Assembly: GCA_021797825.1 (NCBI GenBank)
Contig: JAJZZA010000027.1
Span: 1-41,637, forward strand
Length of the DNA stretch: 41,637 nucleotides
Origin: Bacillota bacterium
GTDB taxonomy: Bacteria; Bacillota; Sulfobacillia; Sulfobacillales; Sulfobacillaceae
Direction: 5' to 3'
A program made the position numbers and the translations under genes. A model generated the notes under the pieces. The model saw nothing but the letters and a program-made list of their open reading frames with translations, was not told where the DNA came from and made no database searches. Position 1 is the first letter of the stretch. Each line of letters begins with the position of its first letter. Positions 1-7,526 of this stretch are shown piece by piece.

Positions 1-283
1 GGGTCAGGTGCACAAGGCGGGCGGCGCCGATGACCGTCTGGATCAGGTCGCCGCAGGCGACCTCCAAATCGATCCCGACATTGCCCAGAAATCGATCCAC
101 CCGTTTAATGGCGTGTTTCGCGGTGGTCCCATGGGCCATGGCTAAGCTGCGGACGATGGCCGCAATGCCCAACAGCGGCTGACGCGTCAGCGCCCACACC
201 AGCGCCGCTAACGTCTTCCGCTGCGATTTCCGCAAATGACCGTGCGGGGAGAAGAAAGCTGTGATAGACTGCAAATCAAACAT
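1..283 (-). CDS. IS4-like transposase, N-terminal part, runs off the left edge
   Basis: An open frame reads leftward from ATG at 283-281 to the window edge without a stop (94 codons visible). A strong site, GAGGAGG, lies six bases upstream. The protein starts MFDLQSITAFFSPHGHLRKS and continues with a helical segment ending in a K-R-V-D-R-F-L-G-N stretch. This is the usual N-terminal layout of IS4-family DDE transposases, where a short basic helical domain precedes the RNase-H fold. The catalytic D-D-E residues lie outside the window, so activity cannot be judged. It lies at the edge of an island rich in other mobile and toxin-antitoxin genes. The insertion sequence end should lie around 300-400, but I could not define an inverted repeat from one end only. 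Confidence 0.6.
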   Translation of the reverse strand, partial: MFDLQSITAFFSPHGHLRKSQRKTLAALVWALTRQPLLGIAAIVRSLAMAHGTTAKHAIKRVDRFLGNVGIDLEVACGDLIQTVIGAARLVHLT

Positions 284-391
284 GATGGTCCTCCTCGAAG
301 TGGTTTGCTAGCACTGACTCCTTCGACAGAGCGACCATCATTTCCTTTGCGTACAACATTCTGACTATTTAAGGATCAAAACTGGGGATGA

Positions 392-499
392 CTCAGGTCC
401 CTCAGGCTCTTGCATCAACTCGCTCGTGCGCTACACATCACGGACGACGAGTTGCTCATGGATTGTATTGCCCCCGTGGTTTCAGCAAAGGTCCCTTAA
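392..499 (+). pseudogene. possible C-terminal remnant of an unidentified protein
   Basis: A stop at 389-391 is followed by an open stretch to TAA at 497-499. It encodes about 35 residues, including LLHQLARALHITDDELLMD and ending VSAKVP. The composition looks like a real protein tail rather than a shadow. There is no start codon with a ribosome site, and it lies directly beside the IS4-like element. I infer a gene truncated by that insertion but cannot name the family. It could also be chance. Confidence 0.25.
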
Positions 500-598
500 G
501 CACTCTCTAAGCATCACCCCATCTCCGGGCGGGAGGTGGCCGATATCCCGGGCATCGCTCTGCCCATATGTCACACACTTTACGGAGGTTCCGCCAAC

Positions 599-1054
599 AT
601 GCACCACTTGACGTGGGACAGCTCGCACCGCGCCGTCGCCCAGGCCTTGGCCGCCTTTTCCCCCGATAAACAGGTTATTGTCGGACCCCAGTGGGTGGAT
701 ATTGCTACCCCGGGGGAAATTGGCCGACAACGCCGCCGCGGCCGCATCGAGGCCTTGGTGACGGGCATTTATGTGTCAGTGCAGGGCGATCGTGCAGCCG
801 TGATGCAGACCATCGGATTCCTGGCGGCGGTCGACGCGTGCCGGTTTGCGGCGGCCGCCAAAGCATTCCAGGAGCGGAATCCCACCCCCGCCGTGGGCCA
901 TTTCGTGCCAAGACGGGCCAAGCGGTCCAAGTTGGTCGCGCATGGGTGGGGCCGCGGCACCGGGGGCCCCATGGGCTGTGCCCAAATCGGCGGCCTGGAT
1001 CGTACTCTGGCCGAATCACGGGATTTTGCCCGGTCCACGGACGGGCTGCGTTAA
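599..1054 (+). CDS. hypothetical protein, about 151 aa
   Basis: I chose ATG at 599 over an in-frame ATG at 536 because GGAGG lies ten bases before it. The protein begins MHHLTWDSSHRAVAQALAAF and has one possible beta/alpha region around residues 20-75, including DKQVIVGPQWVDIATPGEIG. The rest is alanine- and arginine-rich with a glycine-rich patch (GWGRGTGGPMG) near the C-terminus. I do not recognise a family. No signal peptide or membrane segment is evident. It lies between a transposase and a toxin-antitoxin pair, so it may be accessory cargo. The C-terminal third has low-complexity, GC-rich coding that could be a frameshifted tail. Confidence 0.4.
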   Translation: MHHLTWDSSHRAVAQALAAFSPDKQVIVGPQWVDIATPGEIGRQRRRGRIEALVTGIYVSVQGDRAAVMQTIGFLAAVDACRFAAAAKAFQERNPTPAVGHFVPRRAKRSKLVAHGWGRGTGGPMGCAQIGGLDRTLAESRDFARSTDGLR

Positions 1055-1113
1055 ATTGCAAGGGGTAACGTATCGGACAGGGCTGAATGGCATCAGACGT
1101 ATGAAGCGAGTGG

Positions 1114-1119
1114 TATAAT
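1114..1119 (+). promoter_or_regulatory. -10 element upstream of the VbhA-like antitoxin
   Basis: A perfect TATAAT lies 23 bases before the antitoxin start. No good -35 hexamer is seen at the usual distance, so the promoter may rely on an activator or be weak. Confidence 0.4.
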
Positions 1120-1141
1120 AGAACAAAAGGGGGGCACGTTG

Positions 1142-1348
1142 ATGAAAGCGACGCCCACAATCAGCCAGCAGGAACGCGCTCGGCGCGAAGAGGCGGTACG
1201 ATTTGCTCGCAATAGCGTGCGCTTAGAAGGGTTTATCCTCAACGAGGAAGCAGAAGCGTTAAACCAGCGCTACATTAACGGCGAGATGACCAATGCGGAA
1301 CACACCGCCGCATTATTGACTCTAGCTGGACTGCCCGTTAGGGAATAA
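1142..1348 (+). CDS. VbhA-like antitoxin of a Fic toxin
   Basis: A 68-residue protein beginning MKATPTISQQERARREEAVR. Residues SVRLEG match the [S/T]xxxE[G/N] inhibitory motif of Fic antitoxins. In that family the motif glutamate points into the Fic active site and blocks ATP-dependent AMPylation. The second half (LNQRYINGEMTNAEHTAAL) matches the three-helix VbhA layout. A TTG lies immediately before ATG 1142; I prefer ATG because the G-rich run at 1129-1134 gives better spacing. Only one base separates its stop from the GTG start of the following Fic remnant, the usual antitoxin-first operon. Because that toxin gene is broken, the antitoxin is probably an orphan. Confidence 0.75.
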   Translation: MKATPTISQQERARREEAVRFARNSVRLEGFILNEEAEALNQRYINGEMTNAEHTAALLTLAGLPVRE

Positions 1349-1349
1349 C

Positions 1350-1572
1350 GTGCCACTCAACGAAGGAATCATCACCTTTGCCCGCGTTAAAGAACTCGAA
1401 GACCTTCCTGTTGTCGGTAAGTTCGATACCGCCCACCTGCGCGAAATCCACCGTTTGGGTGCTCCAAAAATTGCAACACGCCCCCCCGTTAGAAACTCTA
1501 ATCCGGGAATATGCAACGCCTCTCCGTTCTTCTCAACCATCCCACGAATGGGACGACGAGCTGAAGCGGTGA
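1350..1572 (+). pseudogene. Fic-family toxin, internally deleted and frameshifted
   Basis: GTG at 1350 opens a frame with FARVKELEDLPVVGKFD followed by TAHLREIHR. This is the start of a Fic domain, which normally continues with the LF...YEWAGE region. Here similarity stops after the IHR triplet. The remaining sequence up to TGA 1570-1572 reads in another frame as LQKLQHAPPLETLIREYATP and ends EWDDELKR, which looks like a toxin C-terminus. The catalytic HxFx(D/E)GNGRxxR motif is absent. I infer an internal deletion joining the two gene ends, with loss of frame. The original frame stays open to 1865 only by running antisense into the recombinase gene. A functional AMPylating enzyme is not possible from this remnant. 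Confidence 0.65.
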
Positions 1573-1658
1573 CGCCGGAACGACCCAGCCCCGCGATGGA
1601 GGTTATGGCCCGGATTACATCGGGCGGCGACGACCTTAGCCCGATGGCGCGGGTTCGA

Positions 1659-3185
1659 CTACCCCGGGGAGTCTTTGCGGGATCTGGACACCGCGGCATC
1701 GTCAGCAAACCCCGCATAGTAGATCTTGAGTTCGCCCGACAGAACCTCAATCCGCTGAATATAGCCTTTGAGCAGCTCGCGGCGTTCATGAACGGTCGCG
1801 GCCTGTTGAAACCCGACCGGGGCGGCGGCCAACTCGGCTTGGAGCCGTTCCGCTTCATCCGCTGACAGGGGCGGGAGCGCCTGGGCTTCGAGAGTTTTGA
1901 GCAATGCCTGCAATCGCTCAACTTCCCGGTCGATCCGTGCTTGAGCTTCCTTAAATTGCGGAATGGTAAACGCGCCTTGCAGCAGCGCGTCTTCTGCACG
2001 TTGGCGCATGGGGGCCAATTCGGCTAACCGGCGTTCCATCCTCTGGCGTTCCCGGGCGGTATCGGACTGGGCCTGGTCTTGGGCCGTTTTCCATTCGGCC
2101 CAGGCCTGAACATCGGCCGGACTCGGGTGTTCCATACGCTCAAGCCAATTTTGCAGCACCGCCTCTTCGACCTCGGCCACGGCGACCGTATTGGGCAGGC
2201 ACAGGCCCATCATGTGATAACTGCGGCAGGAATAGCGGGGGGCCCGCCCACGGCCGCCTTTAATCACCACCATGGTGCGGCCACAATGGCCGCAGTAAAC
2301 GAGACCGCTCAGCAAATAGGGCGAGTCAGCTTGCCGGCCGCTATGTTGACCTCGGGATTGCATAATGTGTTGGGCGGTGCCCCACGTGGCACGGTCGACA
2401 ATAGCCGGATGGGCATCTCGCACAAGGAGCGGATCGTCGCGATGCTGTTTATGGGTCACGCCGGTGCGTTCTTTGTAAAATTCCAACGCGCCGTGCTGCA
2501 AATCACCCACATTGGCCGGTTTGCGCAATAATCGCAAGACTTCCGTGGAGGCCCAGAGGCTGCGGCCGGTTTGGGTGGCAACCCCCTGGGCATTGAGGCG
2601 TTTCGCAATCTCCCGGCCACCCAGCCCCTCATGGACGTACCAGTCATAGATTTTCCGGACTACGGGAGCTTGCTCCGGATGGGGCTCCAATTTGTCGCCA
2701 TTGAACTGGAATCCGTAGGGGGGCCGACCACCATGATGTTTGCCTTGCCGCGCTCGTTCCGCGAGGCCGCCTTTGACTTTGCGGGCGAGTTGCTTGCGAA
2801 AATAGTGGGCAAAGACGGAGAGGATCATCATTTTCAGTTCCCCATCCGGTGTGGTGAGATCCAGGTCATCCGCGACTGCGGCGAACCGGCAGCCCACTTT
2901 TTGCAGATCTTCCAAAAAGAGCAAGGTGGAGACCATGTCCCGGGCCAACCGGTCGAGTTCATTCACGACGACCACCCGAATGTGTTCGGCCTGCACCCGG
3001 CGCAGAATGTCTTGCAGTTCCCGGTAATTGGATCCGCCCGATTGGACGTATTCCACGACATCCTCCAATTCCCATCCCCGCTGCAGGCAATATTCGGTGA
3101 TGCGTTGCCGTTGGTGCGGGATCGAAAACCGATCCCCGGTGGCTTGCTCCTGCGTGGATACGCGGGCCACGCCTAATGCGCGCAT
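1659..3185 (-). CDS. large serine recombinase
   Basis: A 508-residue site-specific recombinase. I chose ATG at 3185 because AGGAGGG lies six bases upstream; an earlier in-frame ATG at 3203 lacks such a site. The N-terminal resolvase domain starts MRALGVARVSTQEQATGD with the nucleophile serine at residue 10, followed by the family's NELDRLARD segment. A recombinase domain (HHGGRPPYGFQ to about residue 260) and a zinc ribbon come next, with CGHCG followed by the C...C pair in YSCRSYHMMGLC. A long coiled coil rich in R, E, Q and L follows. This is the order of phage and transposon integrases of the large serine class. It probably moved the neighbouring toxin-antitoxin cargo. Attachment cores could not be identified. 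Confidence 0.9.
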   Translation of the reverse strand: MRALGVARVSTQEQATGDRFSIPHQRQRITEYCLQRGWELEDVVEYVQSGGSNYRELQDILRRVQAEHIRVVVVNELDRLARDMVSTLLFLEDLQKVGCRFAAVADDLDLTTPDGELKMMILSVFAHYFRKQLARKVKGGLAERARQGKHHGGRPPYGFQFNGDKLEPHPEQAPVVRKIYDWYVHEGLGGREIAKRLNAQGVATQTGRSLWASTEVLRLLRKPANVGDLQHGALEFYKERTGVTHKQHRDDPLLVRDAHPAIVDRATWGTAQHIMQSRGQHSGRQADSPYLLSGLVYCGHCGRTMVVIKGGRGRAPRYSCRSYHMMGLCLPNTVAVAEVEEAVLQNWLERMEHPSPADVQAWAEWKTAQDQAQSDTARERQRMERRLAELAPMRQRAEDALLQGAFTIPQFKEAQARIDREVERLQALLKTLEAQALPPLSADEAERLQAELAAAPVGFQQAATVHERRELLKGYIQRIEVLSGELKIYYAGFADDAAVSRSRKDSPG

Positions 3186-3265
3186 GGACGACCCTCCTGG
3201 CACGGGCTGAGACCTAATTTGCGTCCGTGGTTCATATCGTACACGGAAAGGAGTGTGATGGGGAC

Positions 3266-3430
3266 ATGAAAGTCACCGCCATCGGCACGCTTACCCCGGC
3301 ACAGCAACACCAATTGGCCTATGATCTGTTAGACTTCTTTTATCAGGCGCATCGGCAAGAGGGAAAACATCGACCGACCGCGACGGCTCCCGACGAGCCG
3401 TCCGCCACGCGTCACACGCCTCATCCCTGA
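3266..3430 (+). CDS. small hypothetical protein divergent from the recombinase
   Basis: A 54-residue frame, MKVTAIGTLTPAQQHQLAYD followed by LLDFFYQAHRQ, then a proline/threonine/histidine-rich tail. The only nearby ribosome-like sequence is AAAGGAG about twelve bases upstream, which is far, so the start is uncertain. The first 35 residues look helical and coding-like. The gene begins 80 bases from the recombinase start on the opposite strand and could share its regulatory region. No family recognised. Confidence 0.35.
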   Translation: MKVTAIGTLTPAQQHQLAYDLLDFFYQAHRQEGKHRPTATAPDEPSATRHTPHP

Positions 3431-3752
3431 TCTAGGACTAGTGTGCCAGATTGTTGCCGCCAGGTCAGTACCAGGTTGGGAATCGCATCGAATGTTCTTG
3501 GGGGATACCCAGCGGATTGGTTTCGTTATCGCAGTGGGAAATTCCAGGGACCGCCATTCGGGCAAATTACGTAAAGTGGGGCAGAAACAATGGGGACCTC
3601 GCGGGGGATTTGAACCGCATCCTTCTCTACTTGTCTCGCCCGTTCGTCTACCGCGTTCTACCTGAGAACGGATGACCACGGCATCATGCGCCTATCAGGC
3701 GGGGAAACGGTATAATACGAATGACAATGGTCAGGGAAGGGAGGGCTTGCCC
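3431..3752. other. non-coding stretch with a tRNA-like 3' end
   Basis: No convincing gene. On the minus strand, 3672-3591 contains GGTTCAAATCCCCC followed by GCGAGGTCCCCA, which resembles the T-loop and acceptor end of a tRNA. A complete cloverleaf with a sensible D-arm and anticodon could not be folded by eye. It may be a decayed tRNA or an integration-site relic next to the recombinase. The segment ends with the -10 element of the MNT/HEPN pair. Confidence 0.3.
3711..3716 (+). promoter_or_regulatory. -10 element upstream of the MNT/HEPN operon
   Basis: A perfect TATAAT 36 bases before the MNT start codon. The region 17 bases further upstream is GC-rich and gives no clear -35 match. Confidence 0.4.
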
Positions 3753-4061
3753 ATGGAGTCTGTACCGAACACGGTGGTTCGCAATATTGTGACGCACTTT
3801 CCTGAAGTGGAGCGCATCATTTTGTTCGGATCGCGCGCACGGGGCGATGCTCGCCCCGATAGCGACTGGGACTTTCTTGTGGTCATGCCGTCACCCCAAC
3901 GCCCCCCACAACGAGGTGTTGCGATCCGCCGCGTCGCACGGATTCCGGGAGTACCCATGGACTTTTTGGTGAGCACCCCCGAAGAAGTGGCGGAAGGCTT
4001 TCCGATGATGGCGGATGACATCGTTCACGAAGGGCAAGTGATTTATGAACGCGGCCATTGA
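3753..4061 (+). CDS. MNT-type minimal nucleotidyltransferase (antitoxin partner)
   Basis: A 102-residue protein from ATG 3753, preceded by AAGGGAGGG at a spacing of about eight. The strand-turn-helix motif GSRARGDARPDSDWD is the GS-x10-DxD signature of polymerase-beta-like nucleotidyltransferases. Its two aspartates bind metal and nucleotide. In MntA/HepT pairs the MNT protein neutralises the HEPN RNase by adding nucleotides to it. This gene overlaps the following HEPN gene by 17 bases, the usual arrangement for translational coupling. Earlier in-frame codons back to 3672 lack a ribosome site. Family assignment is firm. The antitoxin role is inferred from the pairing. Confidence 0.88.
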   Translation: MESVPNTVVRNIVTHFPEVERIILFGSRARGDARPDSDWDFLVVMPSPQRPPQRGVAIRRVARIPGVPMDFLVSTPEEVAEGFPMMADDIVHEGQVIYERGH

Positions 4062-4425
4062 ACCGTGGATTTCCCATGCTCGCGAAGACTTAGAGGTTGC
4101 GCGACACGCAGTCTCGGCCGGATGGTACAAGACGGCTTGTTTTCATGCCCAGCAGTGCGGTGAAAAGTGGATGAAAGCACTACTGATATTGTACGGACAG
4201 TCTCCCTCCCGAAGCCACAATTTGGATTTCTTGGCCGATCTGCTGGAACCTTACGTGCAGGGCATTGACTCTATTCGTGAGGAAGCTCTTGTACTCACTG
4301 AATACGCCGTGGATGCTCGGTATCCTAATCGGATGGATATCGAACAAGATGAGGCGATCCAAGCCGTACATTATGCCAACCGACTCCGAATGTGGGCTGC
4401 GTCACAAATAGATTCCTTCCGTTAA
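4045..4425 (+). CDS. HEPN-domain protein (toxin partner of MNT)
   Basis: A 126-residue all-helical protein beginning MNAAIEPWISHAREDLEVAR. The segments ACFHAQQCGEKWMKALLI and, near the C-terminus, VDARYPNRMDIEQDEAIQAV are typical of the HEPN family paired with MNT proteins. Many members are RNases using an R-x4-6-H motif. I do not see an unambiguous copy here, so it may be a non-canonical or inactive member. The start overlaps the MNT gene. The pair sits between the recombinase and a truncated htrA, in line with horizontally moved toxin-antitoxin cargo. Confidence 0.85.
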   Translation: MNAAIEPWISHAREDLEVARHAVSAGWYKTACFHAQQCGEKWMKALLILYGQSPSRSHNLDFLADLLEPYVQGIDSIREEALVLTEYAVDARYPNRMDIEQDEAIQAVHYANRLRMWAASQIDSFR

Positions 4426-4470
4426 ATCCTTAGAGATAGCCGGCTTTCCGGGATGTAGGGAAATTCCGCC

Positions 4471-4935
4471 ATGTTGCACAACCTTACCATCAGGTACGGT
4501 ATTGCCTTCGCGATTCCCAGCAACACCGTGAATTATGTCGCCAAGCAGATTCTCCGGTACGGCCGCGTGCGCCGGCCGTGGTTGGGGGTCACGCTGCAAT
4601 CGGCCGGGGGTCCGGCCATTGCCTCCGCGCCCGGCATATTAATCGTTGCGGTGGCGCCCGGAGGGCCCGCTGCCCGGGCAGGGCTTAAGCCGGGGGATTT
4701 CCTGGCTGCCGTCGACGGGCACCCGGTGCGGCGAATGGCGGATCTCACTCACCGGCTGGAACAGCTCCAGGTCGGCCAAACCGTTCGGGTGGGGATCTTG
4801 CGCGGTGCCGCCGCGCTGACTTTCGAGCTGCATTGGGCTGAACTTCCCGCCAGTCGCGGCGCTTCACGGTTTGCCCCTTTGGCCAATGCTCCTGCCAGCC
4901 GGGAGATTGCGGCCGTACACGCCCGACGGCCGTAG
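4471..4935 (+). pseudogene. HtrA/DegP-type serine protease, C-terminal remnant with PDZ domain
   Basis: The frame encodes GIAFAIPSNTVNYVAKQ followed by RYGRVRRPWLGVTL, which is the junction between the trypsin-like domain and the PDZ domain of HtrA proteins. A PDZ domain follows, with PGGPAARAGLKPGDFLAAVDG. The protease domain with its His-Asp-Ser triad is missing: a stop lies at 4456-4458 and no upstream frame carries it. The next gene is rlmH. In Bacillus an htrA-family gene also precedes rlmH, so this is likely the native locus, cut by insertion of the upstream island. The remnant has an ATG at 4471 but no good ribosome site, so I treat it as a gene fragment. Confidence 0.75.
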
Positions 4936-5312
4936 CCAAACTGCCGTTCGTCGCTACCCCTCTCCGCGGGTCAACTAGCCAAATTTATCCGCAGAACAAA
5001 GCCCATCAGTCCGCGGAGACGCTGGGCGCGCACGATCCGGGTCAGCCGTGCTCGCGGACGTGGCGGCAACCGCTGTGAGCGCAATTCGGGGCAAACCCTG
5101 TTGCCGGGTTCTACCCTGGGAAGAGGTTTACGGGGCGGCCCGCGCCCCGCCCGACGCCGCAACCGCAAGTTTGATATAGTGTTGGTATGACATAGCAAAA
5201 CAAGTCACGTAGGACACGCCCAGGACGGCGCCTACAGCGGCGACAAATCCCGCGACGGGATGGCGGCGGCCCTCGACGGCGCTCCGGATGAATCGTCGGG
5301 GAGGGACGGACG
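4936..5312. other. gene-free interval before rlmH
   Basis: No supported gene on either strand. The interval is GC-rich, apart from an AT-richer patch around 5170-5205 (TTTGATATAGTGTTGGTATG) that may hold the rlmH promoter, although no consensus pair with correct spacing is visible. Confidence 0.4.
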
Positions 5313-5783
5313 ATGGTGACTCATCGGCTGCTGACGGTGGGAAAGCCCCGTGACCCTTGTGTGACGGGTTGGGTCGAGGAATACTTGAAGCGTCTGCGGC
5401 CGTGGGCGGCCTGGCGTTGGGAGCAAGTCGCTGAGGAGCCGTTTTCCGACGATACCCGGTCTCAGGCCCTCGTCCGCGAAGGCGGGCGGCTATTGCGGCG
5501 CATCCGGCCGACCGATTGGCTGGTGGTGCTGGACGTGGCGGGAGAAGCGCTCGATTCGCCTGCGTTAAGCCGCCGCTTGGCCGGGTGGCAGGACCAAGGC
5601 CGGGTGTTCTGTGTCGTGGTGGGGGGTAGCCTAGGGGTGTCGCCGGCCGTTCTCGAACGGAGCGATTGGCGATGGTCGTTGGGGCCCATCACGCTGCCCC
5701 ACGGATTGGCGCAAGTGGTTGCCGCGGAACAGCTGTATCGTGCCGCCACCATTTATCACGGACATCCATATCATAAGGACTGA
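5313..5783 (+). CDS. rlmH: 23S rRNA (pseudouridine1915-N3)-methyltransferase
   Basis: A 156-residue SPOUT methyltransferase, close to the usual 155-160. It methylates pseudouridine 1915 in helix 69 of 23S rRNA, using S-adenosylmethionine, on assembled 70S ribosomes. The knotted C-terminus is intact: VVVGGSLGVSPAVLERSDWR, then LPHGLAQVVAAEQLYRA, ending with the conserved GHPYHKD. The start ATG follows GGGAGGG at a spacing of about seven. The position directly after an htrA remnant matches the gene order in Bacillus and relatives and supports the call. Confidence 0.95.
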   Translation: MVTHRLLTVGKPRDPCVTGWVEEYLKRLRPWAAWRWEQVAEEPFSDDTRSQALVREGGRLLRRIRPTDWLVVLDVAGEALDSPALSRRLAGWQDQGRVFCVVVGGSLGVSPAVLERSDWRWSLGPITLPHGLAQVVAAEQLYRAATIYHGHPYHKD

Positions 5784-5844
5784 CACGGCAGTGGGCGTCA
5801 GATTCGTGTCGAAACAGAATTCGCGATGGAGGGGGCCGATTCCC

Positions 5845-6882
5845 GTGCCGCATTTGTTTGATCCATTTGTCTTAAAAGGGCTGTCTTTAAAGAACCGCAT
5901 TATGATGTCGCCCATGTGCCAGTACTCGGTGTGGCAGGAGGACGGTATACCCAACGATTGGCATGTGGTGCACTACGTGTCGCGTGCCGTCGGGGGGACC
6001 GGGCTCATTATGATGGAAATGACCGACGTTGTGCCAGACGGCCGCATCAGCGTGCATGACCTCGGAATATGGGATGACCGGCACATCCCGGCATTTCGTC
6101 GCATAGTGGATCAAGTCCACGCCCAAGGGGCCCGCATTGGCGTGCAAATCGCCCATGCCGGGCGCAAAAGCGAATCGCCGTCCTTGCAGCCGGAAGCCCC
6201 CTCGGCGATCGCCTTTTCTCCGCGCTACCGGACGCCCCGGGCCTTGAGCATCGACGATATCCGCCGCTTGGTCGAAGCGTTTTACCAGGGGGCGCGGCGC
6301 GCGGTGGAGGCGGGGATGGATGTGGTGGAACTGCATGGAGCCCATGGATACCTTATCCACCAGTTCATGTCACCGCTGTCGAACCGGCGCGTCGACCAAT
6401 ATGGTGACTATGCGCGTTTTCCGGTGGAGGTGATTGAATCGGTGCGGGCGGCCTTGCCCGCGACGATGCCGCTCCTCATGCGGGTGTCCGCGGTCGAGCA
6501 CACCGCGGACGGCTACTCGTTCGAAGATTTGGCACGGATGGCCGAACGATTTCGGGACGCGGGGGTGGACATGTTTGACGTGTCGTCGGGGGGAAACGCC
6601 CCGGTGACGCCGGAATCCTACCCGGGATACCAAGTGGGCTACGCGGCGGAGCTTCGCCGGCGTCTTGAGGTCCCGGTCGCCTCGGTGGGCCGGCTGGAAT
6701 CCCCCCAATTGGCGGAACTGGTGGTGCGGCAAGAACAAGCCGATTTGGTGGCCATCGGCCGGGGAATTCTGCGCGACCCTTACTGGGCCAATTCCGCCGC
6801 CGAGGTGCTGGGTCAGCGCGTGCAGGTGCCCCAAGAGTACTGGCGGGCCTTTCCCAGCACGTTTGCCCGCCCCGAATCCTAG
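5845..6882 (+). CDS. namA: NADPH dehydrogenase, old yellow enzyme family
   Basis: A flavin-dependent ene-reductase of about 345 residues, the size of YqjM/NamA. I chose GTG at 5845 because GGAGGG lies about ten bases upstream and the protein then begins at the canonical point (PHLFDPFVLKGLSLKNRI). The YqjM-type cysteine that tunes FMN is in SPMCQYS. The substrate-binding His pair is in VELHGAHGYLIHQF. The phosphate-binding end VAIGRGILRDPYW is present. It reduces alpha,beta-unsaturated aldehydes, ketones and nitro compounds using NADPH. It lies 61 bases after rlmH and just before a MazG-like gene, possibly one transcript. Confidence 0.93.
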   Translation: MPHLFDPFVLKGLSLKNRIMMSPMCQYSVWQEDGIPNDWHVVHYVSRAVGGTGLIMMEMTDVVPDGRISVHDLGIWDDRHIPAFRRIVDQVHAQGARIGVQIAHAGRKSESPSLQPEAPSAIAFSPRYRTPRALSIDDIRRLVEAFYQGARRAVEAGMDVVELHGAHGYLIHQFMSPLSNRRVDQYGDYARFPVEVIESVRAALPATMPLLMRVSAVEHTADGYSFEDLARMAERFRDAGVDMFDVSSGGNAPVTPESYPGYQVGYAAELRRRLEVPVASVGRLESPQLAELVVRQEQADLVAIGRGILRDPYWANSAAEVLGQRVQVPQEYWRAFPSTFARPES

Positions 6883-6896
6883 AAAGGCTGGCGGTT

Positions 6897-7214
6897 ATGG
6901 AGCTAAGCGCCCTGCAAGGCGAAGTCGATGCCTGGATTACCCAGTTCGAGGAGGGCTATTTTTCCCCGGCCACGATGATCCTGCGCTTGGCTGAGGAACT
7001 CGGAGAACTGGCCCGGGAAGTCAACCATCGCTACGGGGAGAAACCGAAAAAGCCGGGCGAACCGGCCGGTTCGATTGCGCTGGAGATGGGCGATATGCTG
7101 TTTGTGCTGCTTTCGTTTGCCAATGCGGAGGGCATTGATTTGGAAGACGCCTTTCAGGCTGTGATGGCGAAATACCGGACGCGCGACGCGAAGCGTTGGA
7201 CCCCGCGCGCGTAA
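6897..7214 (+). CDS. MazG-like nucleotide pyrophosphohydrolase
   Basis: A 105-residue all-alpha NTP pyrophosphohydrolase resembling Bacillus YpjD. The metal-binding helices are visible: RLAEELGELAREVNH carries the ExxE pattern, and ALEMGDMLFVLLSFAN carries the ExxD pattern. Such proteins hydrolyse nucleoside triphosphates to monophosphates and are often house-cleaning enzymes. The ATG follows AAAGG at about nine bases. The gene is 14 bases after namA, suggesting co-transcription. The natural substrate cannot be told from sequence. Confidence 0.88.
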   Translation: MELSALQGEVDAWITQFEEGYFSPATMILRLAEELGELAREVNHRYGEKPKKPGEPAGSIALEMGDMLFVLLSFANAEGIDLEDAFQAVMAKYRTRDAKRWTPRA

Positions 7215-7526
7215 CGGGATTTCCGCATGGTTTTCCTGGCGACGGCGGGGGTTCGGGAGCAAGGCAGCGGCCGGGCCGGCCCGCGTATCCTCCGGAATTT
7301 GACAAACCGTGTGGCACAACCGCTGGCCAGAGCGGACGGGAGGGTCCGGACCAGCCCGGGTCTTCCCACCCGTCGCATCGGGAGTCAAGCAACATTTGAG
7401 GACGGCGCTGTTCGGATTTCGGCGGCCGGTGCTTGCCGCAAGATGAGGGCCAGCGGTGTATAGCAGGCTCAACCGGCGTGAAAGGGGCCGTGCTGGCCCC
7501 GCCCTATCAAAAGAGGAGTCTTGGCG
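7215..7526. other. gene-free interval before the M50 peptidase
   Basis: Frames are open by chance because of high GC, but none has a ribosome site together with protein-like composition. A short inverted repeat, GGGGCC...GGCCCC, lies near 7486-7501, 11 bases before the peptidase ribosome site. It could be a weak hairpin. Confidence 0.35.

Noticed and set aside
1640-1666. GCGGGTTCGACTACCCC resembling a tRNA T-arm at the recombinase 3' end
   Set aside because: It spans the recombinase C-terminal codons and stop, and the stem has mismatches. No rest of a tRNA is present.
3591-3672. Annotating a tRNA gene on the minus strand
   Set aside because: Only a T-loop and acceptor-like end are visible. 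I could not fold a D-arm or anticodon arm, so I kept it as a relic finding rather than an RNA gene.
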